NCBI GenBank assembly: GCA_030272585.1
Contig: BSYQ01000006.1
Location: 377,001-441,000 of the forward strand
Reading direction: 5' to 3'
From: Bryopsis sp. KO-2023
Taxonomy: Eukaryota; Chlorophyta; Ulvophyceae; Bryopsidales; Bryopsidaceae
DNA length: 64,000 bases
The notes beneath the pieces are model-generated. The model saw only the letters and a program-made list of their open reading frames with translations. It was not told where the DNA came from and ran no database searches. Position numbers and translations under genes: made by a program. Positions 9,963 through 21,237 of the stretch are shown in pieces. Position 1 is the first letter of the stretch. The number at the start of each line of letters is the position of its first letter.

Positions 9963-12900
9963 ATGCCTGGCTGTTTTCCGGCGCTTCGCTTAGCGAAGTC
10001 GCTCGGGAGGCGGCTGAAGAGAGTATTCCGGAAGGCCACCCCCCACCCACCAAGATCTGATGCGGCAACGGCTGGATCAGAAATAAGCTGCTGCTCCTTC
10101 AACAACAATGTAAGTAATGAAGCATTGTCTTTGAATAATTTGAACCCATTCTTTAAATATGTTTGAAGAATCAGTAAACTTTTTTAAACCCCACAGGAAT
10201 CTGTTTCATTGTTCTCATTCTGTTGTGGTCAGTATTGTGTTCCTCATCCCTAAGAGAGGGTACTCTTTTATTGCACTGTTTTGGGGACCTAACACATATG
10301 TTCCAGTCAAGAGACGGCATTGATTCAACACCCCGCATCAAATAATGTTTCATTGAGGGCTGTTGGACTAGTTTTTGTTTTGGAATTTTGAAGTTCTATT
10401 CTGTTTGTTTATTTCCTGACTTACAGATGGTGCAGGGTGGCATCCCAACATGGCCATCGGGGGTCTATCTTCCTCCTCAATACAAGATCTACCAAACGCA
10501 TGATGTGAGTTTTCTTTTCATTTTTCTCACCTTTTTTCATCAATCGATGCTGTCACTGTGTGCCTCATGTTTGTCTTCTGTCAATCGTAGTGGAGCCTTA
10601 GAGCGTTACCCAGCATCAAAAGAAGCCCAATGCGAGGTAATTGTTGGCAACCCAGAGAAACAAATAGATTTCTTGGTCGCAGCCCTACATCAATGCTCGA
10701 AAGAAATATGTATCGTCAAATATTAGCTCAGTAAACACTCTCTTGATTGCCTCAGGCCAATTCTCGTGTGTTTTTTTAGACAAATCATCAATTTTGCATT
10801 GTGTTTTGGGATGCAGTATTGCTTGTCAGGGTCTGATGCAACAAAGCAAAACAAAATATAATATATAACATATTTGTGAGGCGTATATTAATTCTCGCAC
10901 TTTGCATGTGTTTCAGGATGCATGGGCTACCCAGTTGCATCAGTAAGTCCCCCTTCACCTCCACCAAGAAGCCATCAAACTGCCACAGCAAAATTCCCAC
11001 TGCCAGAAACCAGGAAGAAACCAGAGGAGAAACCAGGCCCATCCACTCTGAGGGGTGAAAAACCAGTCCAAGTCTCTAGATCACAGGTGGAAGTGGGCCT
11101 TTCAAAATCTGTGGCAAATGCCACGGGTTCCCAAGCTCCAAAATCGGTGGGTTTTTTTCATGACTTCATCTGAGTTTTCTCTCCTTTGTGTCCATCTTGT
11201 CAGTCAATGGCACGTCACTGTGTACTCAGTTGTTTGTTTTTCCTGTCAATTGTAGTGGAGCATCAAATCGGTGCCGGGCAGCACCAAGGAAAGGGCCAAA
11301 CCAGGTGATAGTTGTTCCGAAAAAAATCAAATGCTTGATCCCATGGGGAATGTTCGAAATTGATCACCCTGTTTTTGTCTTAGGATGTTGTATGCGAATA
11401 TTTGAAGGATTCTTCAAATCAATGTAGTTTTCTCCATCGTACAAGAACCTTTGATTAAGCTTCCATGTTCAATGCATAAAACCAGGACTGAATAAGTGTG
11501 GAGGCTAGCTATAAGTACCTTGTGCACTCTTCCATGTGTTTCAGGAGACATTGGTTCCTCGATCCCATCGGCAAAACACCCTTCACCTCCACCAGAAAGT
11601 GCCACGTCTGACTCCCCAAAGCCGAACTCAGATCCATCCCCTTTTGGTGCCACAGAAAAAATCCAGGTCCCAAAACCAAACCCGAGTGCTCCAGTGCCCT
11701 TCCACAGTTCTCCAAAACCACCCATTTCGGCTCCAAGACCCATCTCGAAGGGGGTGACAGTCAAGAAGCTTCCGCCCCCTTTGCCAAGGGCCAGCCTGCT
11801 CCAAAGAAAGCGCATCTCCAGGCAGCCTCAGGTATATTGTTTTCTTATCCAAAAAATTCCTGCTAAGGAGTTTAAACGAATGTGTTGAAATAAGAACATT
11901 CAGGAAAACATCAAATGCAGATTTCTATTTGCTTGTTACTTTTTGTGTTGAAATAAAAACATTCAAGAAAACATCAAATGCACATTTCGATTTGCTTGTT
12001 ACTTTTTCAGGTTGCAGAACTGTTTCGGGAGTTCGTTGTTGGTGTTCCCGAGATTCTTTCTAGCACACCCAGCCAAAAGAGCAAGGATTTAAATCCAAAG
12101 AAGTCGGGGCTGGGTGTGATTGGAGAGATGGCATCAAAGAGCCCATACTTCCTCGGGATCGCCAAAGATGTCCAAACCTACCGGAACATGATTGAAGATC
12201 TCATCGCAACAATCCGCCAATTCCAACCGAAGGACATGGATCAAGTGGTCAGCTTTGGAGACTTCGTAGATGGGAGATTGGCACCTCTCACTGATGAGGC
12301 AAAAGTCTTGGACGCGTTCGACTGGCCTCCTCGCTACAACCACATCAGAGAAGCGGCTGGTGTGCATCGACAATTGCTGGAGGTGGAAGAGGGCTTCTTG
12401 CATTGGGTGAGGTGCCGTCTCACCGTGGAGGATGAGTTGCTGGCTATGGAAAAACATTTGGTAAGTGGAGCTCCGTCACAAATGAAATGTCTCCAAGAAA
12501 CAAACAATGCACCAGAAAGTTAACCTCATGTCCAGCAATATAAGAAAACTACAATGGAACTTGTTGGATGGTTAAGGTCCAGTCCACTCTCTTGAATGGG
12601 TAAATGGGTCTTGAATCTCTATGTGATGTACGACCAGCCGCTATGTTTGTTCTAGATTGTTTTTCTAGCAGTTCTTTCAAATTCAGTGGGATGTGTAAAA
12701 GAAAACTGATTGGAATCGTTCCTCCGACACGTCCAGTATTCTCACTGATCTTCAAATGAAGGAGGCCTTCATCTGTTAAAAAAAGAGTAAGGAGGGCAAG
12801 AAATGAAAAGGAAAAAAAGAAACTAAAGAGGGAGAGTGTCTCCGTCTGCAATGAAATAAAAATATGATTTTTTGTGGGATCAAAACAGGGTGCGATGATC

Positions 12901-13309
12901 GAAAAGCTGGATCTGCTCCTAAAAGACCAAGAGGCCATGGAAAAGAGATTTAAGGATGCGGCGCTTCCATGGCATACCTCGGTTTGGGTCAAGACGAAGC
13001 AAGCATCCCTTCAGTTGTTCCTGGCATATGCTTCGCTTGCAATCCCAGAGGTGGCAACCAGCAGCAGCAAAAAACGCTCGCAAAGCCTCCTGAAAAGTAA
13101 GCAAATTGGGCTGCATATTTTCTCAAACAAAATCCTGTTTTTAATACGTGAATTCGTTGCTAAGTATTTTTTTTGGTCAACTGTGGTTTGTAGGGATAGT
13201 GGAGTTTGCGTATAAAGTCCATACGCTGGCTGCAGGTTTCTGTCCGCAGTGTGTGACCAAGTTCGAAGAAATTCGAGCTTTGGTTGCCGCTGCAAGGGCA
13301 GGAGACTGA
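9963..13309 (+). CDS. CHUP1-like chloroplast-positioning protein
   Basis: CHUP1 family proteins tether chloroplasts to actin in plants. Nine exons with fully consistent phase: 9963-10109, 10427-10504, 10591-10636, 10917-11146, 11256-11304, 11545-11831, 12011-12460, 12889-13096, 13194-13309 (stop TGA), about 536 residues. The N-terminus is basic (MPGCFPALRLAKSLGRRLKR). Exons 4-6 are proline-rich. Exons 7-9 carry the conserved C-terminal region: VAELFREFVV, IGEMASKSPYFLGIAKDV, VSFGDFVDGRLAPLTDEAKV, FDWPPRYNHIREAAGVH, ALPWHTSVW and VEFAYKVHTLAAGF, in the family order. The long N-terminal coiled coil of land-plant CHUP1 is missing, so the protein is about half the usual length. Exons 3-4 and 5-6 look like an internal duplication. 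A decayed copy lies at 0.3-0.9 kb. Confidence 0.85.
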
Positions 13310-13476
13310 CTGGGAGGAAGAAGTCCAAAGATTTTTTTTTTCCTCCACAGGGCAAGATGTTCCCATGGAATGTTCTGTCAGGTGGAGGTTTTTTTTTCAA
13401 ATCTTTGGAGCTTTCATATGTTGCAAGGAAACGATGTAAGAAAAGCTTAATGCAACTGCTCTTCAAGTAAACTTGT

Positions 13477-16004
13477 GATTTTTCTCAACAAGTTCAGGGA
13501 GATGTTTGTTGCGATGGGGAGTGTTGGACCATGGGAAGCCAGCTGGATGAAGCTCTCCAGAAATGCAAATTGCAAGGCCAAGGATCTGATGGGGACAAAT
13601 CACCTTCTGTGGGAACACCGTTTCAATCAGCAAGTCTCAATATATACGAAGTACATGGTCATGCTAGTGGTGATGAGCTTCCATCCATCACTGTTACAAC
13701 CCTGGACTCCTTTGGCCAGATTGCTGTGGAGGATGTGAATCTGCGAATAAAGGTGACAACCCCTGGAGGACGACTCTTTGGTGGCCTTGCAACTGGCGAG
13801 GGCATGCTGATGAGCGGGAATATTACTGTGGCTGGTGTGATTCTGAGTGGTCTGCCAGGGGAGTACAATCTGACCTTCCAGCTGACTTCAGAAGATGGCA
13901 ACAAGGTCCTGAAGGAGTCCATGAGGGTGTATATTCGAGAGTGCCTCATTGAGGAAGTGTCCAGAGAAAATGGCCTGCGCTGTGACACTTGTGGGGCAAA
14001 TTTTTTCAGTTTCGATGTGACTGATGAGGATTGTACAGCTTGTCCTATCAACATGGCCTCATGTTCAGGAGGAAGACTGGTTCCTGTCGCTGAATTCTGG
14101 CACTCCGGGCCCCTTTCCTCCCAGCTCCATCCATGTTTATCCACAGAAGCATGCACCTACGAGAATCGAACGGAGGATCTGTTCGCATCATCAAACTCGT
14201 CCTCCACCCTGAGTCTGACGGCTTTTACTGAAGACTACCCCCTGTGTGCAAAGGTGACTACAAACAAAGTAATCTGAAGGGTATTTGAAAATCTGCATTC
14301 CAGAAAACTCACACCAACTATGACCTGTGTGTGTAATTCGCAAATTCGCTGTGTTTTAGGGGTACAAGGGGGTGTTGTGTGGGAGCTGCGAGGCGTCGCA
14401 TGGGAGGAGTGGCATGGACTGTAGGGAGTGCAAAGGAAAAGCGCTTGCCGGGTTATCGATTGGAGGGGCCATGCTTGCTTTGGCGGTAGTGTCCTTGATT
14501 TATGTCAGAAATGCTGCCAAATTTTCACAACAAGCGATGGTTGATGGCCATGCAAATGACACCGGGTCAGATTCTATCCCTCGAACAAAACAAAGGCCAA
14601 CAGATATTTTCAAGGTGAGCGATCTGGACAGTGAAAAACCGAGTCCTACGACCCCTGTTCCCCTTTTCCCTCTTCCTGTCCACCCAGAGTGAGTTGTGTG
14701 TCGTTGGGCAGATTCTGGTGAATTTTATGCAAATTACTGGATCGGCTGCAGCTATTAACGTGGGTTGGACGAACTACATGATGGCCATATTCACGAGTTG
14801 GGGTAAGTAACCAGTTGCGAATGATTCCGTGTGATTCTTTATTCTCAGTTGCTGCCAGGCGTGACTTTTCTTATGCAATTCAGGTACGATCTCTGGAGGG
14901 GCGGATGGCAACAGCTTTTTCGCGTTCGAGTGTGCGTTTTCGTCGGAGAAGAATGGTCTTGCTCGATCCGTCAAGACAACGGTCCTGTTGGTATTCGTAC
15001 CCTTCGTAGTGTGGGGAGCGTTTGTCATACTCTACGCTGTGGACTTGAGGCTCTGGTCGGGCATCGCATTTCGGGCCGTGTTGCAGGCAGCCTACATCAG
15101 GTGGGGAACTTCTATACGTTCAGCTTTCTATTTCTCTTCTCGCTGTTATATAGCTGAAAATGATGTGGGGGGGAAACATGTTGATGCATATCTCTGTGTT
15201 CACAGTGAGACGAAAGCGTTCATTCGGATTTTCTATTGCGTGCGCGCCAGCCCTTTGGATGGTCTGTTTTGGGCACAAGACACGAGTTTGACTTGTTACA
15301 GAGGATCGCATGCGCTTCTGGTTCTTCTTATCGGGTTGCCCGGCTTCTTGTTGATATCGATAGGGTTCCCAGCCTGGCTTCTCTACAAACTCACACGAAC
15401 CGACACTCTCGAGCAAGAGAACGTGATTGTTCGATACGGTTTCTTGTATAAGTTATACAAAAGGGAGAATGCTGCTTGGGAGGTGGTGATTTTGGTTCGG
15501 AAAGCGTTGTTTTCAGCAATCGTTGTGTTTGGGCGACCGCTGGGGGGTGGAATTCAAATCAGTCTTGCCTTTTTCATTATGATAGCTTCTATACTTCTTC
15601 AAACACACTTCCAGCCTTTTATAGAATCCAAGCTCAACAATTTGGAATTGGGATCATTGGTGATTTCTACATTCGCTTTCATTATTGGGAATTTGGTGAG
15701 CCAACCCGAAATGGAGGATGGAGGAACAATGGTGATATCTACCATCTTCATTTGCGGTGCTGGGATCTACATTGGATACACTGCACAGCAGATTCTCGAT
15801 GTGGTCTTCTCCGGGCTGGAAGAATGGGTGGAGAAACACAATCCAGAAAGTGAATTGCCAACCACCAGATATGGAGTAGTAACCAAGGCAGCTAATAGCT
15901 TGTCAAAAAAGTCCAAGGAGATTCTGATTAAAAAGAAGAAAGCCTACCTTGAGAAGTTATCTTCTCGTTTTCTCAAGACGTCTGATCTCGAATCAGATTC
16001 TTAA
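13477..16004 (+). pseudogene. 3' half of a Pmp-like multi-pass membrane protein gene, cut from its 5' half
   Basis: Five exons in consistent phase: 13477-14253, 14360-14614, 14712-14802, 14884-15100 and 15206-16004 (TAA). They match exons 8-12 of the intact gene at 41.2-47.7 kb. The first part is a Cys-rich ectodomain (CCDGECW, CDTCGANFFSF, LCGSCEASHG) and the rest holds several hydrophobic membrane segments (IGGAMLALAVVSLIYV, TTVLLVFVPFVVWGAFVI, LVISTFAFIIGNL). Homology begins abruptly at 13477, exactly where the 5' half at 18.4-22.6 kb ends. A 10-codon in-frame deletion removes the loop before DLRLWSG. No start codon or signal peptide precedes it; the nearest in-frame ATG is 13531. Reading frame and splice sites are intact, so the damage is positional. 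Confidence 0.8.
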
Positions 16005-16439
16005 ATTTTGCGTCTAGGAGTTTCAATTCTTGATTTTTCAATTTGTTTTGATAGGAAGTGTTATTATTGGTTGTGTCGTTGAGCATTGCGGGCAGTTTGG
16101 TTTACTTGGCAGTCTTCAGTTTTTCTTGTTTGGGGTTGTGGGCTAAAAGCATCAATGTCGCTGCAGGGAGGGGCTGTTTTTTTTGCTTGAATAATCGTCT
16201 TTCAATTTTTATCTTCATTATCTACATCATGAGGGATGTTCATATTTCAGTACTGGGCTTTCAAAATATTGGTTCTGCTATTTGTTGTTGAGGGCAATTT
16301 TGTTCATTTTTTGCATCTCTTTTTTTTTTCTATTTTGGGGTTGTGGGTTGCACACTTTTGTTGAGGGGAGGACTGTATTTTTTAAAATTTGTTTGTGGGG
16401 AAAATTTTCTTTTTTTCTTGCATTCATCGTCACTATCAA

Positions 16440-17325
16440 TCAATATCAAACAAACAAAATTTTATGTGGAGATGCCGCCCGGAAAACACCCTCATGATAT
16501 ATATGGGCTTCGCATTGTCCATCTGTGCTTTGGTCATCAGGAAGGCCAGAATCGGAATGTCAGCCCCGGATGCTCTGCTACTGCTGAAAATTGAATATTC
16601 AACCCACTTGGTGGTGTTGTCTAAGAACGACACCGGCTGTCGAACCATGTAATCAACTGGCACCGTCTGCTCAACGTCCAAATGTTTTTCATCCGATCTG
16701 TAGCAGTCCTTCGGGAATTCACATGGTGCACATTTGCGACAAATTGACATATTCCCTCCCTCGGAAAAAAAAAAAAGAAGTCTCTGAATTGCACTGATAG
16801 TGGTCCCAGCTCGCCAAAAGACCAGATGTGTCAAATCACTAATAAACTATCTTTATCCAGTCATACCACCTCGATGACACTGGGACGTGTTTCAATAAAC
16901 GTAAGCAATAGAGCAAAAAACGATATAATAAAATTAATGGAATTCGCCCCCCCCCCCACTCTCTGGATTTCTTCTTGTGTTTTTTCTTTTTTTTTCCCAC
17001 CCATTTTTTGACAGCTGATGATGGGCAGCTGGTCGAAAATCGGGATTCAAGCACCTCAAATTCGAATGGGTGGAATCACACCTGCTGAGAATCACTGCTA
17101 GCCGCCGGGTCTACAGAAACAAAGCGATTTCAAAATATCGCGGAACGGCGACCACCGCACCCACGTGCGTCCCAAGAATCAAACGCTTTTCCCCAGGACC
17201 GCGCAGACTGTGCCGAGGGCTGCGTTCAAAAGTTGGGCCAACTCATAGTGAATCGACCCACCTGTATCTGCAGCAAACGAAACCGTTCCCTGGGAACAGC
17301 AGCAAAGGAGCCACACGATCAAGAA
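16440..17325 (-). pseudogene. Truncated copy of the type I membrane protein gene at 56 kb
   Basis: Starts at ATG 17325 with signal peptide MIAFLIVWLLCCCSQG. The 29-nt mini-exon follows (about 17105-17077), then a block near 16780-16490 reading CYRSDEKHLDVEQTVPVD and FLMTKAQMDNA, nearly identical to exon 56681 onward of the 56-kb gene. Homology stops right after MDNA, where 3'-flank sequence of the Pmp-like gene begins, so the membrane and cytosolic exons are missing. The acceptor that precedes ACACGTCC in the 56-kb copy (TTAG) is changed here. This copy probably makes no functional product. Duplicated flank continues upstream to about 18265. Confidence 0.7.
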
Positions 17326-18412
17326 GGCGATCATCGCAAACTGTTTTCGAAAATTTGAGAAAACAAGGTTCCAAATTTGATCAAGAACAACGAAACAGGG
17401 ATCGGACGCGGCGAAGGAAAACGCTCCATCACAGGGGCAGCAGCCATCTGTTCTCCTCCCCCAGACAGAACTGTTTATGTGCTTCGCTGATAGGTGGGTG
17501 GACTCAACAACATGATTACACAATGGTGGGTGGATTCGGTCTTTGCCAGATACCTGTCGCCCCAGCGGTACCTTGGAGGATCGGTCGCTTTAATCTTGAG
17601 GTTCAGAAGCTCTATTTTGGGGCCCATCGACATACGTTTTCAACATGTTATGTGTTTTTGGGGTAGCCACTGAAGTCTCTCCCGAGGTGGGTGGCTGAAA
17701 GTACTGGACTGTGTTTCACGTGCTTCCTGTTCGGTATCAAGTCGACAGGGCCGAGGAGCTGTGGGAGTGGGTTCGAAAATTCTGCACGAGGGGTTGACTA
17801 CCTGGATCGCACTTGGGGATAGAAAATGAAATTATCTAGGCATTGAAATTACGGCGTTTCGTGTAGTGCCCCAGTAAGTTGGGTGATCTCTTTTACAGCC
17901 ATGAACGAATCCTCTTGTGCTTGTTTCTGGAAAAGGGTAGGACAAGGATGAGCCTCTCAAATGATGGAATTTTCTTTTTTCTAAATTTGACTGAAATGGT
18001 GCATCACATTCGACCTCAAAGCATATTCGGTGTTCTTCGTACATTTGTGAATTTGCTTCATTGAATGGTGGTTATGGTGTGATAACTGTGACAGGCCAAA
18101 AAGACTGGCAAGTGTTCCTTACAATTCTTTTCTTTCTGGATTCATATATTATTTATATATATATTGATTCATGTTTAGCAAAGTATGACGCCTCCTCAAA
18201 AAAATCCTAAATTGTTTGAATTCAATGTTTTCCCCAAGTCAATAATCAAAATGTGTATTGTACAGGTACGTTTCTGCATACCAGTCTACAACAAAAGGGG
18301 GCTCTCTCAGCCAACCTGTTCTGTGTAAATACGTGCACACGTGTTCGCTGGATTGCCTTGTTACAATCTCGGATTGGACCCACGATTTGCAACTTCAGCC
18401 AATGGTAAATTC
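17326..18412 (-). promoter_or_regulatory. Duplicated promoter and flank of the truncated copy
   Basis: Minus-strand sequence from 17,326 to about 18,265 aligns with 55,440-56,025. The part next to the ATG also matches the protease leader. No separate gene is supported; the conserved plus-strand ORF at 17,070-17,666 is antisense to this module. Confidence 0.5.
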
Positions 18413-21195
18413 ACCCGACTTCCATCCAATATTTCCCTGAAAGCTGGTCTTGTTCAGCACCACCTGTTGATCGGACAGATCAGACAGAGGATCATAATTC
18501 TTGCAATGTGCCAAGAACTCAAAATAGGAGCCATTTTTTTTTGCTGGCGAAGTGGCCCCCAGGGATTGGCATTCTTCAGCAACAGAGTTGTCACTTGAAA
18601 AATGTATTCCTCCTGCAAAAAAGTACAACAAAGCAAAGATCCCCACATCAGAGTGTCCAATTATGCTATGAAAGAGAAGTGAATTAGGATCAAGGACCAT
18701 TCTTCCTTTGTTTTTTTTGTTTTTTCCTTTTCTCCTTTAATTTTTTTTTTCTTTTTTTTTCCCCTGCATGAATGATTTTAGCGAGACCTTTCTAAAGCGA
18801 TAGATCTTTTCACTGCAAAATACAGGAAAGGCATCAAATGAAACTATCAAAAAAGGTGTGCTTTTACCTCCTGTTGCAGCCTTGTTCCCACTGAACAAAC
18901 AGGACTCACATTTCCACCGCTGCCCCGATGCACGAGCCTCAAAATGCATGGCAACGCCACCTCCACTTTTGTCAGCAGTGTTGTTCATGGTGGTAAGATT
19001 CGTCCCACTGAAGATTCCACCCTCAATATAAACCCCCCCTCCTGATTGTGTTGCTGTGCACCCAGTGATGCTGGCATCTGTAAGATACAACAGGCAGTCT
19101 GACAAGGCTCTTATCGCTCCTCCCACCCCAATTGCATGCCTTTCATCCCCAGCACTGTTGGAATCAAAATGGCAGGAGGTACATAGCAGCCTTGTCTCTT
19201 CCATATCGATGGCCCCTCCTCCATCCGTCGCAAGGTTTTCCAAAAAGTGTGCTTGTTTGACGATAATCAGAGGAAACGGAGCTTTGGATCCGGAGTAAGT
19301 GAATGAGGCAGCACCTCCCCACCTTGCTTTGTTTTTTGAAAATACATTATTTTTGAATGATGCTCCGAAAGAAGCCCCACCGACAACTGTCAGTGCCCCT
19401 CCTGTGAGGGCCAACCCCAGCGAAAAATAGGAGTCCTGTACTGTCAGGTCCCGCACATCTTCACCATACAGGGCTCCTCCACTTCCGGCCTCATTTTTTG
19501 AGAAAGTACAGTTCTCAATTCTTGAATCCACCCCTCCCTCTCTCATCATCACAGCCCCACCCTTCCCATCAAAGGTTTCTAGTTCAACGGCATGTCTCAC
19601 TCCAGTGGCCTTGTTTTCGAAAAAGATCGAAGAACGAAGAGCAATTAAGGAGGGTTTCTTCGAAGAATTCTCCCCCCCAGCCTGGAAAAAGAAAAGGATC
19701 AATAGTTCAGAAAGAAATGAATCTTGCTCAGATTTCCTAATGTTGCAGCCGCAAATTAGCTCTGAAAATTTAAGCAAAGGAAATATGAAACAAACAAAGA
19801 CAGAGGTGGTAAAACTATGAAGAGGAAACCCAGTCTAGGCATCAGTCAAAATCCTTATTAACAAGAATTGCACTACACCATTACTGTTTGAAATTTATGC
19901 TTCCGAAAATACGTTTTCTGCTGTTCTTGCAGGACACATGAATCCAAAAGGGCAGTTGATGTCATAATGTGCAAGGATATTGTTAGGGCGCTTACTGTTG
20001 CATACAAGGCTCCACCCCCATCCCAAGCTATGTTGCCCTTGAAGGAGCAATCATCAACATAAAGATCCCCACCATAATCCAATATGCCTCCACCCTCTTT
20101 ACCTTGATTTTCGGTAAAATTCATGGATTTGAAGGTTGCATTCAAATAAGCACCCTGTAAAAACATTCAAAGTATGTTGGATAGAGAATTGATGCATTTT
20201 TTCCTCGAAAGCTTCAGCACAACAACAATTTCCCTACCTCATCTTGGGAAAGCCAAATACCTCCTCCTCCTTCAAAACGCGCCCTATTGCTCTCAAGCAG
20301 GCACCTTTTCATTTCTAGACTCATGCTAAGTGCATCAAAACCATCAACGTTTTCCGCCAATGCATATATAGCCCCACCAGCTAGATGTGCGAAGTTTTGG
20401 GAAAATTCAACATCATTCATTTTGGCAACCGTCCTAGACTAAAGACACACAAGAGCTGCCCCTTCGATTCCTACTACTTGCAAGCAATTCCATGATTGAA
20501 AAACTTCATACAAGCTCTAATGAAGTGGATTTCACCAAAAACACAACAAGAAGTGACCCAAGCATTCTGGTCTCGGACCTTTTTTGAAACGGCGCTTGGT
20601 CTTTGTTGCCACAATGATGCCAAAGAACTTGCAATACTGTTTTTCCTTTTTTAAAAGCATCATGAAGCAAGTATGGAAACAAGAACCCCATATTTACTCG
20701 AACCAGACAGTTGCTGTAGAATAGTTTTCTGAATGGTTGGAAATGTGGACTTGTAAGCTTTATAACTCACGAAAAAGAGAAAACGAGAGAAAGGATATTT
20801 TCACACCTGTATGGCCACAGCTCCACCAGCGTCACCGTGGTTTGATTGAAAGAAGCTCTTGGACACATCCAAGACTGCACGAGTTTCAACAGAGGAAAAA
20901 AAAATACCACCCCCTCTCCCGTTTTTTGCTTCTCTCGTTAATGCGATGTTCCAAACAAATGAAGAATTGAAAATTTCGAGTTTGGACAATTCTTTGACAT
21001 AAATTGCACCACCCCTGAAACCCTTGTTAAGTTTAAAGTTGGAATTTTTGATTGATACTTTCAAATTCGAGCCAGATAAATACAGGCCACCCCCCTGTTG
21101 ACCGGGACGAAACTCTTCTTTTCCAGGTCCATTGTTTTCAAATGTACAACCAATCATATATACTTCAGAGTTTTTCTCAACGTCCAGAAACTAAT

Positions 21196-21237
<42 letters not shown>

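Larger units (their letters stand above)
13477..18412. other. Proposed inverted segment separating the two gene halves
   Basis: Left edge: homology to the Pmp-like family starts at 13477. Right edge: homology of the minus-strand half stops at 18413. Reversing this interval would put GGT (Gly, ending at 18413 on the minus strand) next to GAT (Asp, 13477) on a codon boundary and in frame. Both edges carry GTGA followed by a T-rich run in the sense of the gene, a possible 4-bp microhomology. The segment also holds the truncated type I membrane protein copy and its promoter. Confidence 0.7.
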
